From Crambe crambe (lineage: Eukaryota > Porifera > Demospongiae > Poecilosclerida > Crambeidae), in the NCBI GenBank assembly GCA_963924555.1, contig OZ004589.1, forward strand, positions 3,720,001-3,784,000: DNA of 64,000 nucleotides, given 5' to 3'. Below the pieces are notes generated by a model. It was not told where the DNA came from, did no database searches, and saw nothing but the letters and a program-made list of their open reading frames with translations. Numbering within the stretch: position 1 is the stretch's first letter; every line of letters begins with the position of its first letter. The position numbers and the translations under genes were made by a program. This document shows positions 10,901-22,300 of this stretch, one piece after another.

Positions 10901-13295
10901 AACTGAGGTAAAAAATTTTCTGCAAATTTTACCCACACAAAATATACCATACATACATACATACATACATACATACATACATACATACATACATACATAC
11001 ATACATACATACATACATAACATACATACATACTCAGGATGGTGAAGTGGTTCACTGTGATTGGAAGCCAACCAGGGATGCTGAATCAGGAAAATTAACT
11101 CGTGAGTTTCAATCTAGGTGGATGCCTCAATTGGGGTGAGGTTGCTGGGCAAGAAAGCGTAAGGTCCTATGCAGCTGTTTTATAAAAGGTGCTGTTAGCT
11201 CTGATCTCTGTAGGACTTCATACCTACAAAATGGCAGAGATTGCATCCCTTTTATAATCTCTATAAATGTCAGTTCACTCAAGTCATCCCCATCTATTTT
11301 TGCTTCCTATAGCTTCTCTTCCCTCTCATTCTTTCACTGCACACTCTGGTCCTATTACCTGTGTGGAAAGATCCCCTTTCTTTAGAGATATTCTGCTTAC
11401 TGTGGGAGGATGTACCTGGATCATCTGGAAAGAGGATGCTAAGGTATTCACTTGAATTTGTGACTCTATTTTAACATCCACTATTCCCACTAATTTTGAA
11501 CAATACCATGACGTACAAATTGAATTATTACTCTGCAATATAACATGTGTATACACTTTATTTCTCAGAGTGGGTATCTCTTGTCATCCTCCTATTCATC
11601 TGTGCCTGTCACTGGAGGTGCATGGTCACCTACTCGTCCAGGTAAACTGACACACACACTTGCTGGCCAGATCTTTCCATCCTCACTTTATTTTCTTTTT
11701 GGTACACTACAAATTGCTGACTCAATATTGAACCTTTTTAGGTGTATTCTTCATTATAAAGAAAAATGGCAATGTGGAAGTATGGGATCTGATGGATAGG
11801 TAAGCTATGATTATTACTATAATAAATTATTGTGATTTGACACCTAACTGGTATAGGGATTAAATATGGCTGAAGCCACTTGCTCATCCCATATTGCAAA
11901 CTGAATCCTCAGACTAGTAATAGTACGTGTGTGGATTGCACAGCTTAACTTAATTCCTTATCGAAGCAAGTACATAGTGTCCTGTCTCCATCAATAGAGT
12001 CCACACAATACACTAAAGGACTTAGATTCATACTTCTTTGAAGAATGAAGTGTGATAGCCATCTTTTGTAACAAAGTGTGTTGACTTACTATAACTAGCT
12101 ACCTTAACATGCTGCTCAGTATTCTGTAGAGTATATATTGTATCACTTCTGCTTATATACATTCATAGGTCACATGAAGCACTACTAACTCAAAACATCT
12201 CTTCATTTTCCCTCACTTCAGTGTTTCCATTCCAACTTACATGTAGGTTAAAACCACAGCAAAATCAAATAACTGGTGATTTTCCTTTGTGTACAATTTT
12301 CAGCTAAGCAGTTGATGTTGGCTGTAGGTGACAGTGCAGGCACACTTCATATACTTGAGATTCCCTGGAATTTGAGTCTTGCCTCCAGTAAAGAGGTACA
12401 TTACTAACTCTAATTATTGGAAGCAATAAGACTCAATGCTTCATATGGACAGATGATTATTCTGAAATCATCCCCTCCTTTTTCTCCCAGACTTAATTAG
12501 GTATGACATTGATATTGTAACCTGTGTGTTCAGGTTGTGATCATGGAGACTTTTTTTGAGGGTGAAGTAGAACGGCTACAATTCACTTCTGATAGAATGA
12601 GTAAACGTGCTTTGGAAAAGAAAGCTCGTGATGCTGCCGTATTAGATGAAAAGGTGTTGTTGTTTTTGTTTATAAGAAGGATGTTATCAATGTATTTTAT
12701 CCTTTCAGGAAGTATCAGCACCTTCTGTACAAGAAAAATCAGACGAAAAGAGTAAAACAGTAAGTTACTAGCATATTTGATCCCCTACACCTTATACATA
12801 CTTTCTGAGGCATGAACTGGTCTGATTTCGTGTGTAACTTTACTACTACCAAGAATAGTACTTCTAGAGAACCAGAGAGAAACAAAACCAAGGGTGTATC
12901 GAGCTGTGAAGCGGCGAGGGGGCATGCAACTAGTGTAGACAGCGAAATATAAATTGTTACTATATTAAGCTACAGTTTACTGCAAGTAAACGGACATATG
13001 CGGGCAGAGCCTACCAGGTGCTAGGCTATTTTTGGTAACATTTACATTATGCCATCTATATATAGAGCATTGGCAGTTGCATGCTATTTGCGGCTCGATA
13101 CGCCCTTGACAAAACTGTGTGCTGTGCCAATTTCTCCAATACATAATATGTGACTTTCCAATAGCTAATCCACTGTTGGTGGTTTATTATTTGACCTCCA
13201 TATTCTTGTAGGAATATGATAATTATTTGTCAATGGAACTGAAGCTGCTGATGCAATTGGGAGTCATACAATCCAACACTGCTACTGAAGACTAA
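4945..13295 (+). CDS. DNAI3: Axonemal dynein intermediate chain, DNAI3/WDR63 type, complete
   Basis: WD-repeat intermediate chain of inner-arm axonemal dynein in motile cilia. Exons: 4945-5238, 5298-5402, 5903-6049, 6108-6266, 6386-6543, 6627-6817, 6929-7091, 9560-9704, 9908-10110, 10417-10537, 10600-10684, 10813-10907, 11038-11101, 11313-11443, 11569-11641, 11742-11799, 12169-12242, 12304-12395, 12534-12653, 12709-12759, 13212-13295. They sum to 2613 nt, 870 codons plus stop; human WDR63 is about 890 residues. Diagnostic matches to WDR63 include TLKEYQSFADL, WVEWHPTIKG, GGCINGQIILWNI, RSPFFRDILLTVGG, GTLHILEIPW and the C-terminal MELKLLMQLGVI. The start is the first ATG, after an in-frame GTG. 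The N-terminus is acidic and low-complexity. The boundary of the 10600 exon was chosen because it keeps frame and a CTAG acceptor. Intron 7 (2.5 kb) contains the GPCR gene. Confidence 0.93.
7741..7862 (+). repeat. Direct repeat upstream of the GPCR gene
   Basis: A segment with core TATGATAGTGATTTGTTT followed by AGTGTGGGATGC occurs twice, at about 7742 and 7813, within 250 bp of the GPCR start codon. This is the right place for promoter elements, but no factor is assigned. Confidence 0.5.
7892..7898 (+). promoter_or_regulatory. Putative TATA box of the intronic GPCR gene
   Basis: TATAAAA lies 77 bp before the GPCR ATG, inside an intron of DNAI3. It fits a separate promoter for the nested gene with initiation near 7925. 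Confidence 0.45.
7975..9156 (+). CDS. Class A-like seven-transmembrane receptor nested in a DNAI3 intron
   Basis: A 393-residue intronless GPCR. Seven hydrophobic segments are visible: TM1 around IAIFLTVFMLVGVPWNIAAM, TM2 LLFFSLALSNFLICI, TM3 LLLTSVYSVTMLSVDR, TM4 AALIVSWVLCIVFTLL, TM5 LWICIAVLCVVPLITLVF, TM6 IFAATFVINLLTWMPTV, TM7 FSQTVVHPILHTVF. N-glycosylation sites (NYS, NIT) lie in the short N-terminus. Conserved class A positions are altered: TM2 has SN where LAxxD is usual, the DRY motif is DRL, and NPxxY reads HPILH. The tail is very Cys-rich with a tandem CSKSDxVC repeat, so multiple palmitoylation is possible. The ligand is unknown. It is transcribed in the same direction as its host gene and fully contained in intron 7. 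Confidence 0.9.
   Translation: MAVCFNYSQDNITTNIWIIEDETRSLVIAIFLTVFMLVGVPWNIAAMTVIIKQHLFKQPTHLLFFSLALSNFLICITYMPFSIISGFAGEFIFGSNDYVRCQVCQMGYMLPILLLTSVYSVTMLSVDRLLYLKKPLKYDKIVTIKRTIAALIVSWVLCIVFTLLSLAGNRGVGFVGYLTGCLIQYVDSYIYLWICIAVLCVVPLITLVFTNTWMICIIQKNIRDRYHRSLRYADGERRPSLFARLRDENKKKQIRLTQIFAATFVINLLTWMPTVITFIMVATEKVDGGFIVFAHLCLFSQTVVHPILHTVFLKDIRVEMKRLCCCCFTDLACSKSDEVCQLCSKSDDVCKLMCEDSKQICGKIYLCGCALLDACGAATVTPDSVHTEESEVP
10948..11033 (+). repeat. (CATA)n microsatellite abutting a splice acceptor
   Basis: About 21 CATA units end only four bases before the CAG acceptor of the DNAI3 exon starting at 11038, so the repeat replaces the normal polypyrimidine tract. Confidence 0.95.
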
Positions 13296-13299
13296 TAAA
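13294..13299 (+). terminator. DNAI3: Polyadenylation signal overlapping the DNAI3 stop codon
   Basis: AATAAA overlaps the TAA stop (13293-13295). If used, it gives an extremely short 3' UTR, in keeping with the compact gene spacing. Confidence 0.5.
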
Positions 13300-13487
13300 C
13301 TCAACTTTTCAGTAAATTTCATGCTATCACTCTTCAAACTTAATAAGTTTGAACTGGGATGATACAAAAGATAATAATAGCATATGGGGCGGGGTCGGTC
13401 GGCTTTTGAAAATGATGCCCATTACCAACTGAATGAGGATATTCATCGAAGCCCCACCCAAACAGATCAAAACAACCCTGAAAAATT

Positions 13488-14228
13488 ATGGCTGAAAAAG
13501 GTGGGGGGAAGAAACTGGACGAACAACTTAAGTGCGCTATCTGCCTAGATACCTATACTGATCCCAAACTACTCCAGTGTTTCCACGTCTTCTGCAGCGA
13601 CTGCCTTGATAAATTTGCTGCCCAAAGCCAACAGGAACAAGTCTTGACTTGTCCTACATGTCTTCAGTGTACACGCATTCCATCCGGTGGAGTGACTGGC
13701 CTACAGTCAGCGTTTCATGTCAATCACCTCTTGGAGATCATGAAAAACGGTGAGATGACCAAGGAGGAAAATAAGAACCCTAGTCCCAGTCCTTCAAAGA
13801 AAGTCATTCCCAATTGCGTGGAACATGACATAAAGAGAGAACTTTACTGTGAGACATGTGGGGATTTGATCTGCTTCAAGTGTGTTATAAGAGGTGGTAA
13901 GCATCATGATCATGATTATGCACCACTGAATGAAGCATTTGAGAGATACAAAAGAGAAATGAAAGTACTTTTACAGCCAATGGAAGAAAAACTAGAGACT
14001 GTCGATAAAGCACTAACACATTTGGATGAGCGTTGTGGAGAGGTATCTGACCAGCAAGAAGTTATTGAATCTGATATAGAGGACACCATCAGACAACTTC
14101 ATGAGTTTCTTGAAGTGAAGAAAACTGAATTGATCAGCCAGCTTAATCAAGTAACTCAAGAGAAGTTGAATGACCTTGCAATCCAGAAAGATCAGATTGA
14201 GACTGTCCATGGGCAGCTCGGGTGTTAA
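13488..14228 (+). CDS. TRIM-family protein (RING, B-box, coiled coil), C-terminally short
   Basis: 246 residues. A C3HC4 RING finger at residues 16-62 (CAICLDTY, CFHVFCSDC, CPTC) predicts E3 ubiquitin ligase activity. A B-box 2 zinc finger at about residues 110-150 (CVEHDIKRELYCETCGDLIC ending KHHDHD) is followed by a long coiled coil to the end. TRIM proteins usually continue with a filamin/NHL, B30.2 or other effector domain; here a stop follows directly after the coiled coil (GQLGC). Either the gene is truncated, or a splice at the last codons leads to further exons that are not recognised. It is a single exon, 193 bp after the DNAI3 stop. Confidence 0.85.
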   Translation: MAEKGGGKKLDEQLKCAICLDTYTDPKLLQCFHVFCSDCLDKFAAQSQQEQVLTCPTCLQCTRIPSGGVTGLQSAFHVNHLLEIMKNGEMTKEENKNPSPSPSKKVIPNCVEHDIKRELYCETCGDLICFKCVIRGGKHHDHDYAPLNEAFERYKREMKVLLQPMEEKLETVDKALTHLDERCGEVSDQQEVIESDIEDTIRQLHEFLEVKKTELISQLNQVTQEKLNDLAIQKDQIETVHGQLGC

Positions 14229-14968
14229 TATTTAAATGTAGGCTGTAGATATATTAATAGTGACATTATATTCTTGTTTTTGTTGTCTGGCCGGCCGGTT
14301 GATTGAACGTCTGTACTAGACTGTATAATATATCTAAGCGCATATGTGTACGTGTACGTGTGTATATAGTCTCGCGGGCCGACCCTTTACCATCCCTTGG
14401 GTTGGTAAAGGGTAACGGGTCGGCCTGTCACGCAAAATCCGGTCCCCCGGCCCCCGGACCAAAAGTAGCTGCCAAAAACCGTCCCCCCTTGCAAAAATTG
14501 GTCCCCTTGCGCAACCGTGCGCAATAATGCAGCGTCGGCTAGTTCTCTGTCATTTTTGGTGTCTGGCTGTGTCATGGATTCATGCTCTGAGACTGAAGAA
14601 GATAGAGAAGCTGTATTGGTGAGGGATGCGGTGCAATACCTTCAGAATGCTATTTACCCTCCAGGTAATGCAACTACTAACTAAGTCTATTGCTAGCAAT
14701 ACAGTACCCAGTAGTAAATCAGCTTGAGATTGTAGATACCTATATCACCACCCGTGCTAACGTTCTTTGTAGGAGCTACTAAGAATGAAAAGAGGGTCAT
14801 TTATAGAAAGGCAGAGAGAATTATTGTGAGAAAGGGTGAAGTATTTTTCAAGAAGAAAGGTGGAGAGCAAGTGAGTTATACTGTAAATCTGCATGCATAG
14901 CTACCTGCAATAAAAATGTTAAAATATAAATATGTGTAGTTACTATCTCAAGTTGCATTTTGCTACAG

Positions 14969-15298
14969 GTGGATTATATCTCAGAGAGGGAAGAAAGATT
15001 GAGAATTTTGGAGTCTTGCCACTCAGAGCCAACTTCTGGACACCTAAGGTTGAAGAAAACAGTGGCACGTATTAATGAGAGATTCATTTGGCCTGGAATC
15101 ATAAAAGATGTTAATGAATTTGTGAGTTATAATTCTGTCTGTATAATTTATTCTATGCTACCAGCATGCAAGCAATGGTCATAATATTAGCTATATCATT
15201 TTGGTGATGGCATAGGTTGACAAATGTGACGCTTGCCAGAGGTATCGGCACAACCATGCAAAATTAGAAATGACCACTCAAATTAGCCAGTGCATGTA
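14969..15298 (+). pseudogene. H2C2 integrase zinc-binding domain fragment
   Basis: Two exons encode the His-His-Cys-Cys array: SCHSEPTSGHLRLKKT, then FIWPGIIKDVNEFV and DKCDACQRYR. The pattern matches the N-terminal zinc-binding domain of Ginger-type transposases and the gypsy-like integrases they resemble. It is followed by a stop and not by the DDE core. Part of the broken element at 14367-15980. Confidence 0.65.
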
Positions 15299-15346
15299 AG
15301 GCCATGGTGACCAGACATTTTGAGATTGTTATTTTGAACCCTGTAG

Positions 15347-15700
15347 GTGGGTACGATTGTGGACTTTTTGCACTTGCATCAGCGTGTACAATGGCCAGGA
15401 CCCCTCGACTATCAGATTTGACCAGGCAATGATGCGGCAACATTTGATAGATGGGTTGTCAAACAAACTGTTAATGCCATTCCCTGGGAAAATTAAAAGG
15501 CGTGTGAAGAAGCTTGTACCAGCAAGAACAGAGGTGGTCAAGGTGTACTGCACATGCAGACTGCCGGATGATGGACACAAGATGGTTGAGTGTTACCAAT
15601 GTAAAGAATGGTACCACACAAGTTGTGTCAAGATTCCCAGAACATATATAGACAATCGGAAGAAGTGGAACTGTGGTAGATGTATAATAGATGTAGCTAT
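15347..15700 (+). pseudogene. Ulp1-like protease C-terminus joined to a PHD finger
   Basis: GYDCGLFALASA carries the Asp-Cys-Gly catalytic motif of C48/Ulp1 peptidases, and NGQDPSTIRFDQAMMRQHL matches the segment that normally follows. A PHD finger comes next (YCTCRLPDDGHKMVEC, CKEWYHTSCV, WNCGRC; Cys4-His-Cys3 spacing). The protease piece lacks its N-terminal part, so it cannot be active. The PHD finger looks whole. Fossil part of the Ginger-like remnant. Confidence 0.6.
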
Positions 15701-15988
15701 AATAATTTTAATAATAATTATAGTGAGGCCATGCCCTATACTGTATAATTTTTTTTTCTCTTAGCTGTGTTGAGATTATGAGTTGGGGGACTTACTTCAG
15801 TATGGAGGGGGACCATTTTTTGCTGCCAATTTTGGTCCGGGAGGGGGACCATAATTTGCTTGGAGGGACTGTATTTGGCAGCCAATTTTGGTCCGGGGGA
15901 CTGATTTTGGCAGCTACTTTTGGTCCGGGGGGACCGCTTTTGGGGGGGACCGGATTTCGCGTGACAGGCCCGCGAGACTACGTACGTA

Positions 15989-16140
15989 CAGTCGATCGAT
16001 TGCAGCTCCGTTCGAATTTCTGTCGGAAGCGTATGGTTTGTGCGGGCCATACAAATTTAGGCCTATCAACACTTCTATTTATGGCACTCACAAACCATAT
16101 GCTTCATACGGACTGTTCGAACGGAGCTGCAATTGACTGT
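15989..16140. repeat. Foldback element upstream of helicase-kinase copy 1
   Basis: Inverted arms of about 50 bp (core TTGCAGCTCCGTTCGAA, mirrored as TTCGAACGGAGCTGCAA) are separated by roughly 45 bp. It lies about 220 bp before the copy 1 start codon. Confidence 0.6.
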
Positions 16141-16361
16141 ACTGTTGATTTCACTTCCCTTCGAATTTCCGTGAATATATCCGTGGGGCGTGGCAGGTGC
16201 TAGAGTGAAGCTATCTCTACGCTCTTAGCAGCAACTTGAAATTCTTATTCGGAATCAACAGTATATGGTTGGTTTGCGGTGACTCCCCTTGGGAATCCCC
16301 GGGGTTTTTTGTTGGTTGTCTATTCTTGCCACAGAAATTTGTTTTAGACGTAGCTGAAATA

Positions 16362-19300
16362 ATGGCCTATTTCGAACGTCTTTGTTGGGATTGTGTTATC
16401 AACCACCCCTACAATAGAAATCTCGAGTGTAAATCCCCACATATTCATCACCGTAATATCGATGTGGTATGGAACGAAGCACTGGGACACTTTGAATGTT
16501 GGAATAATTCTATGCCAGAAGTTCGGAATGTGATTCCCCCTAAAATATTTAAAGGCCCCTTTCTTCTCTGCCATCACTATTCGAATTGCCCTCGTGGAGA
16601 TTCATGCACATTTGCTCATAGCATATCAGAATTGCTGTATTGGAATATTTATATCACATCATTGCATTCTTCACTAGTAGAGGTTAGTCCAAGTCCAAAA
16701 CATAAACGGAGGCCAAATCGAAAAAGGTCGCACCATGACCAGAATGACTTGGTGAGTTGTAACTGAGAATGTGATTGTAGTATACTCACCAAAAAAATGC
16801 ATGTATGTCATGTATCCAAAAAGTGGCTAGGATACAGACTACACACGAAGATTTCTATGCATGATGATAGTGCAAGATTTTTTTAGTAATTATGACAAAT
16901 CAAGGCCACTATCTACCCTATAAGAATCATCTGCAGATGGGTTTTTGTTTTAGAGATGAAGTGTGGTGTGGAGTACCCTCTAATGTTTGGGAATAGTTGC
17001 TAATCAATTACCCCCTATCCTATAGACCTAACACACTTACCCATGTTGTTTTGTTTGTTTGTTTGTTTTGTTTATTTGTTTTTATTGTTGTTGTTTTTCA
17101 GGAATTAGCCAAAGAACCATTATCAGTTCAAAATTATAAGCAAAAGTTTCAGGCTTTGATTGCTTTGGAAAAAGAAGCACATGCTCAAGTGCTTCGTGAT
17201 CTGTAAGTATTTAATAGATACATAACCCTCTCACTGTTAATTCCAGTTGGACAAGTGACCTGCTAACCCACATACGTATGTGATGTGCTTCAACTGGGCC
17301 CCACCCCTTATAGCCTGTCACACACAATTTGTCTAGATTATTACTATAGACTATGTACCCAGGATTGGAAACCATTAATGCATAATGTGCGCTCCATAGA
17401 AACAGTTATTTTCACTTTGCATAATCCTACGTAGTTGCACCCCATCACAAGTCAAAAAGCAACAATTCTGCATAAGTGTACAGGCAAAGTGCATGTGGGC
17501 ATTATAAAATTTTTAAAAACAAATTCTCTTACTATGAATAGTACATTTGGTACCCAGGGTCTATTTCAAGGGGGGCGAGGGGGGGCTTCTGCCCCCTCTG
17601 AATTATGGCTTGCCCCCCCCCCCCTAGGAATTAGCTAGCTCTTGTAATGAGATTATCATAGAATTCCACATACATGTACTGGTTTGTAGTTGCCCCTCCT
17701 CAAATTTTTTCACTAGGCATTTGACCCCCCTTGAGCAAAATCCTTAATTAAACCCTGGTACCTACTGCCTCTCATTTTGCAAGTTATTCCCATTCTGTTG
17801 GAACTCACTGAGCATATCATGCCATGTGCCCTCATACCACATTCATATTGCAAATTCCCTCTTTGCTTAACTTACACCATCAAATTAATGATGATATGAC
17901 TCCTACAATTTTTGCATATAAGTCAGAATCTACACTAACAACCCTTGCTTCATTCCTGGTGCTGTGCTTTCTAAATGTGTGTATTCCCTTGCCAAGAAAA
18001 AGCTCCATATTCCTCTCCAACATCTTCACTTATAGGTTCAGGCAGAGAACAAAAAGGTGAAGAAACTGAAGAAAGTCACCAGGATCAATGGCTGTACACT
18101 TGATACTCTTTTTATTGTATTAATTAATGTGGGCAAGTGCAATGAGGAGTGGCCAGGCAGCATTTCCAATCCCAGTTATATAGTCTATAGTATCTATAGT
18201 CTGCTCTATTCTAGTTGAACCATCCACCAGCCTCGGCACCAGAGTGTATGCATGATGGTACATATTAGTAGCATGCGCAATGCGGTGATGCGTATAGAAC
18301 ACGTGCATTAGCAAGCTTTCTCTAGCTAGCTGGCCAACTACTACAGTACTAAAGACAAACAGACAGACTCAGGCTCAGGCTTGCAGTCACTACACAGTAA
18401 CTCTACGCTGTGAAGAGTCAGAGTGCTGGTGCTTCTTGGCTGTCTTTGCCAACAAATGAAGCCATTATAACATCCAGAGAACAACTAAAAGACAGCAATG
18501 AACCAATGAACGAAAACAACAGAGATACGAACTAAGAGAGAGCCATGGTGAAGGAGAATTTCAGAACTAAGACTTTGAGGCTTCCAAACAATGAGAGAAT
18601 CCAGTACAGATACTTCAATCATGAGAATAACCATTCAAAACGGCATTTTGAAGGCATTGAATAGCAAGAATACTAGCTGTATAAATACCAAGCTTACTAC
18701 AATAAGCCATGTTGCTCAGGGCGCATTATTTTAAAGGTTGCACTGAAGTCGTGCCAAGGCATCCTAGTCTTTTTAAAAGACTAACTTGTTAATAAGGCAT
18801 TAATTCAGTGAGCGAGTGCACTCTCAGGTCTTGACTCATATTTGATATTATTATATCTAGGTCTATACTCCAAAATGCTTACTGAAATGTTGCTAGTTTA
18901 TTGATGTATGTAAATTGTATCCAGGTGTGATGGAAGTTATCATTTCACTTACACAAGAAAGCTTCCTGGGCGTCTACATGTAGGTGAGAAACGCCATATT
19001 TGTTTTGGGTACTTGGAAGGATTGAGTGGTGACCAGATAAGCTATGCTGGTCAAGCAAGTGAAACAGTGAAACTGAAATTTGATAAAGAAGCTATTGAAG
19101 GTGATGTATCGATTTCCAATATCAGCCACACTGAAGACAGGCTGTATATTGGCTTTTCGAAGAAAAAAAATTGAACATATTTGTTCATCTTCATGTAAAG
19201 TCGAAGCCATTTTTGGCCTGAAATTTTCGTACTTTGAGAGACTGAATGATTCTATTAAACAATTGCGCCGTGAAGTGATCAAGCGTATAATGCCTTCTGC

Positions 19301-22300
19301 TGTTAATTTCAGCCAGGATTCTTTTCTGGATCCTGATATTTTGGATAACTGCAGTGATACATTATCCTTAAAGAATTGTTCCAAGGACCAAGTTATTGCC
19401 TTGAGAACTGTTATTTCTGCACCTCCTAGTTCTCCTCCGGTGTTGATCTCAGGTCCATTTGGAAGTGGTAAAACTCGAATTCTGGCTCTGGCATGTCTTT
19501 ACTATTTTTCATGTTCTTGCTTACAAACCGTTAAAATCTTAGTATGCACTCAACAGCATGTTTCTGCCGATGCATTTTATGAGTGCTTCAATGACCTCTC
19601 TCCAAAAAGAGATAGAGATCTTGAAAATATTCGGCTTGCTCCAAGACATTATCAAAAGAATAGGGCTGGCATTTCCTATAAGATATCAATCCAGCATCGA
19701 TGAAAGATAAAGTACTTATCATCACTACCTGTTCCACTGCGATCACCATGTACAAAAGAAAAGATCTTGCTGTTCCCAAGGAGAATACAAAAATTGTCAT
19801 AGCAGGAGATCATAAGTAGGTAAGTTAGTTAGTTTATTATTGGTGGTGCTAGCAGCTAAGGCCTAGTTAGAGTATTTGACATCTATAAGATTCTCCAGGG
19901 TGTTACATACTTTAATTATTATTATTTTTTATTTCATTCAGATTGGTCCAGCCATGTTGGTTCTTGGTGATATACCACTAGAATATGGCCTTGCAGTTTC
20001 TCTGATGGAAAGGCTGCATCAAGATTACACAGGCAGACTGAAAGATGTCTCTGGAAGGTTCCATGCAGCTCTGGTCACTAATTATCGCTGTCATGAAGAG
20101 ATAGTGAAGTTTTGTGGTGACCTTTTTTATGGCGCTCAAATGACCTCTGAAGTGCCAACTTTTGGCCATTATGTTCCCTTTAAGTTCATATGCTCTGATG
20201 TTGATGTTAAACATGAACCAGGCAACCGTGATACCATTGATAAGAAAGAAGTATCTATTTTGATAGAACAAGTTGAGGAATTGCACAAAAACTGGACCAG
20301 ATTTGGAGAGTGGGGTGCTAAGGACTGCTCTCAGATATGCATAACCAGTCCTACACGTGCACAAGTTAGTGGATAATTATTTGTTTGTTTTATTACTGAT
20401 ACTTGTTTGTTTTTTTTATTGAAAAGCTTATGATTGCAAGCAAATCTCTAAAAGACTATAAGGATGAGATTCGAAAAGTTCAGCGAGTTCCTGTTTATGA
20501 TATACAAGGTAGCTATGTCTGCTAGTCTTGGGATCTGGGAAATAATATATTCATCCCGAAATATTGCTCATGATAAAGCAATACAAAAGTTGGCCAGTGG
20601 CTACATATGCCATGAAAATCTAGCCATATTCTTTACTGAAGTATTATGCATAACTAGTATTATGCATAGCTCTTTCAGTCTGGCATTTCCCTAGTGCAAC
20701 ATTGAGCCCCATAAAGATTTCTTCTACTATTTATGAGCAAATGCGAGTTTTTATAGTGGCTAGGATATGAATATCATGTCTGTTTTTTGTTTGTTTGTTT
20801 ATTTGTTTGTTTGTTTTTGTTTGTTTGTTTTGTTGTTTTTCAGGTAAACAGTTCAGAGCTGTGATCATTAGCACATATGAACCAATGGATGACGATGGTT
20901 TACCATACGTTTCAACACTGTTCTATCAAGAGCTCAGTCTATGGTTATAGCAGTGGGAAATCTTTTAACCTGTTGATGATGAAGGAAAGGAAAATGGTGG
21001 ATAAATATGGTCAGAAAGGAAAATGCTGGAGCCGCTTCATGAAATTTTGTATGGAGAAGGGCACACTCATCATTCCTCCATCTATTAAAAATGGAGAATT
21101 TTTCAAGTCTCACATAAAACAAGCAATTGACAATGCACTGAAGTACAAGCTCTCTGACACTGATACTTGTGGTGAGCTTACAATTTATATCTAATTGGTC
21201 TGTCTGTACTAAGTACTGTGGTTTAATTTTGTAGTATGTGATACTGCATCAGGACACTTGTATGCTTGCATGTGCACTCGTCCATAAAATTAATGTGATA
21301 ATAATTGTGCCTTGTGAAGCATATTTTTCAATACTAATATTGTACATAGTAGTACCTTCGATACTTTGGAATTTTACACCTGAAAATTAGTACCTATAAA
21401 TCACATGACATGATCTGACAAGTGACCTACGATTTAATGTGTGCTGACCTTGCAGCTTGGCAAACATCTAGTTGATTGCACATATTAGGACACCTGTTAT
21501 TTCAAATTTTGATTGCTCAATTGTAGTCCTTATATGGATAGCTTGGCAATCTGACTACGGTCTGTGTAGCAATTGTTGGGCTTCAAATACCTGAATTTTT
21601 TATAATTAGATATGAGTGGTTACCATGTTGTAGATGACAAATCTAACGATGTGAGTCCTGAATCCGATCCAGATATATCCTCATCAGAAAAGGTCAGTAA
21701 AATGATATAATGTGTTAAATGTGGGAGAAATGCATAGAACCAATTTTGCTTCTTATCAGTAGCTTTTGTTAGTACAATACATGATTGTATTGACTGAATG
21801 AAAAGACTATGAGGGAGATATTGAGCACACTGTTTTACAGTGTTATATTATTGTAGCCACAGGATATGACTGCACCAGTATTAACAGACTTCGATGAGAA
21901 GTTTGAAAATAAATGCTACATAGGTGAAGGTGCTTTCGGAGCAGTGTTTAAAGCAAAGAAGAAAGATCTTGAAGAAGCTTACTTTGCTGTTACGGTCATA
22001 AAAATGCCAACAAGGTAACCAATAAGAATGCAGGTATTCATGCATGGATTTTAATTTTTATTATCTAGTGAGAAAAAAAGAAAAGTTGCTCGTGAAATCA
22101 AAGCACTGGTCAAATTGAATCATAGAAATATAGTCCGTTACTTTAATTCGTGGACTGGTGGAGTACCAGTGGAAACTGGAAGAGACGAAGTGTTAAAAAT
22201 GCTTGCTACACACAGTGGATCATAGTGAGTATAACAAGTTAGCATATATGAATCATTTGGTCATATTTTCGTAGTTCTTATGGTGGTGTAGAAGTTTCTG

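Larger units (their letters stand above)
14367..15980 (+). mobile_element. Broken Ginger-like DNA transposon remnant with short TIRs
   Basis: Ends are TAGTCTCGCGGGCC and its reverse complement. The subterminal sequence also mirrors (TGTCACGC, then GGTCCCC and GGACCAAAAGTAGCTGCCAA), so the full inverted repeats exceed 100 bp. The left one contains an extra short palindrome (about 14380-14415). No convincing target duplication is seen. Gene pieces inside are a short acidic leader (14574-14664), a linker (14773-14870), an H2C2 integrase-type zinc-binding domain (14969-15121 and 15216-15298), then Ulp1-like and PHD pieces. The combination H2C2 + Ulp1 + PHD is known from Ginger elements. The DDE integrase core is not seen, so the element looks dead. 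The TAGTCTCGCGG end recurs as mini-elements at 26985-27041 and 63956-63980. Confidence 0.6.

Noticed and set aside
10655-11071. Minus-strand frame with MYVC repeats
   Set aside because: Translation of the (CATA)n microsatellite and of DNAI3 exons in antisense.
14969-15298. Retroviral or LTR integrase
   Set aside because: The H2C2 domain is shared, but no reverse transcriptase, protease, capsid or LTR is seen; the Ulp1 and PHD companions and the TIRs fit a Ginger-like DNA transposon better.
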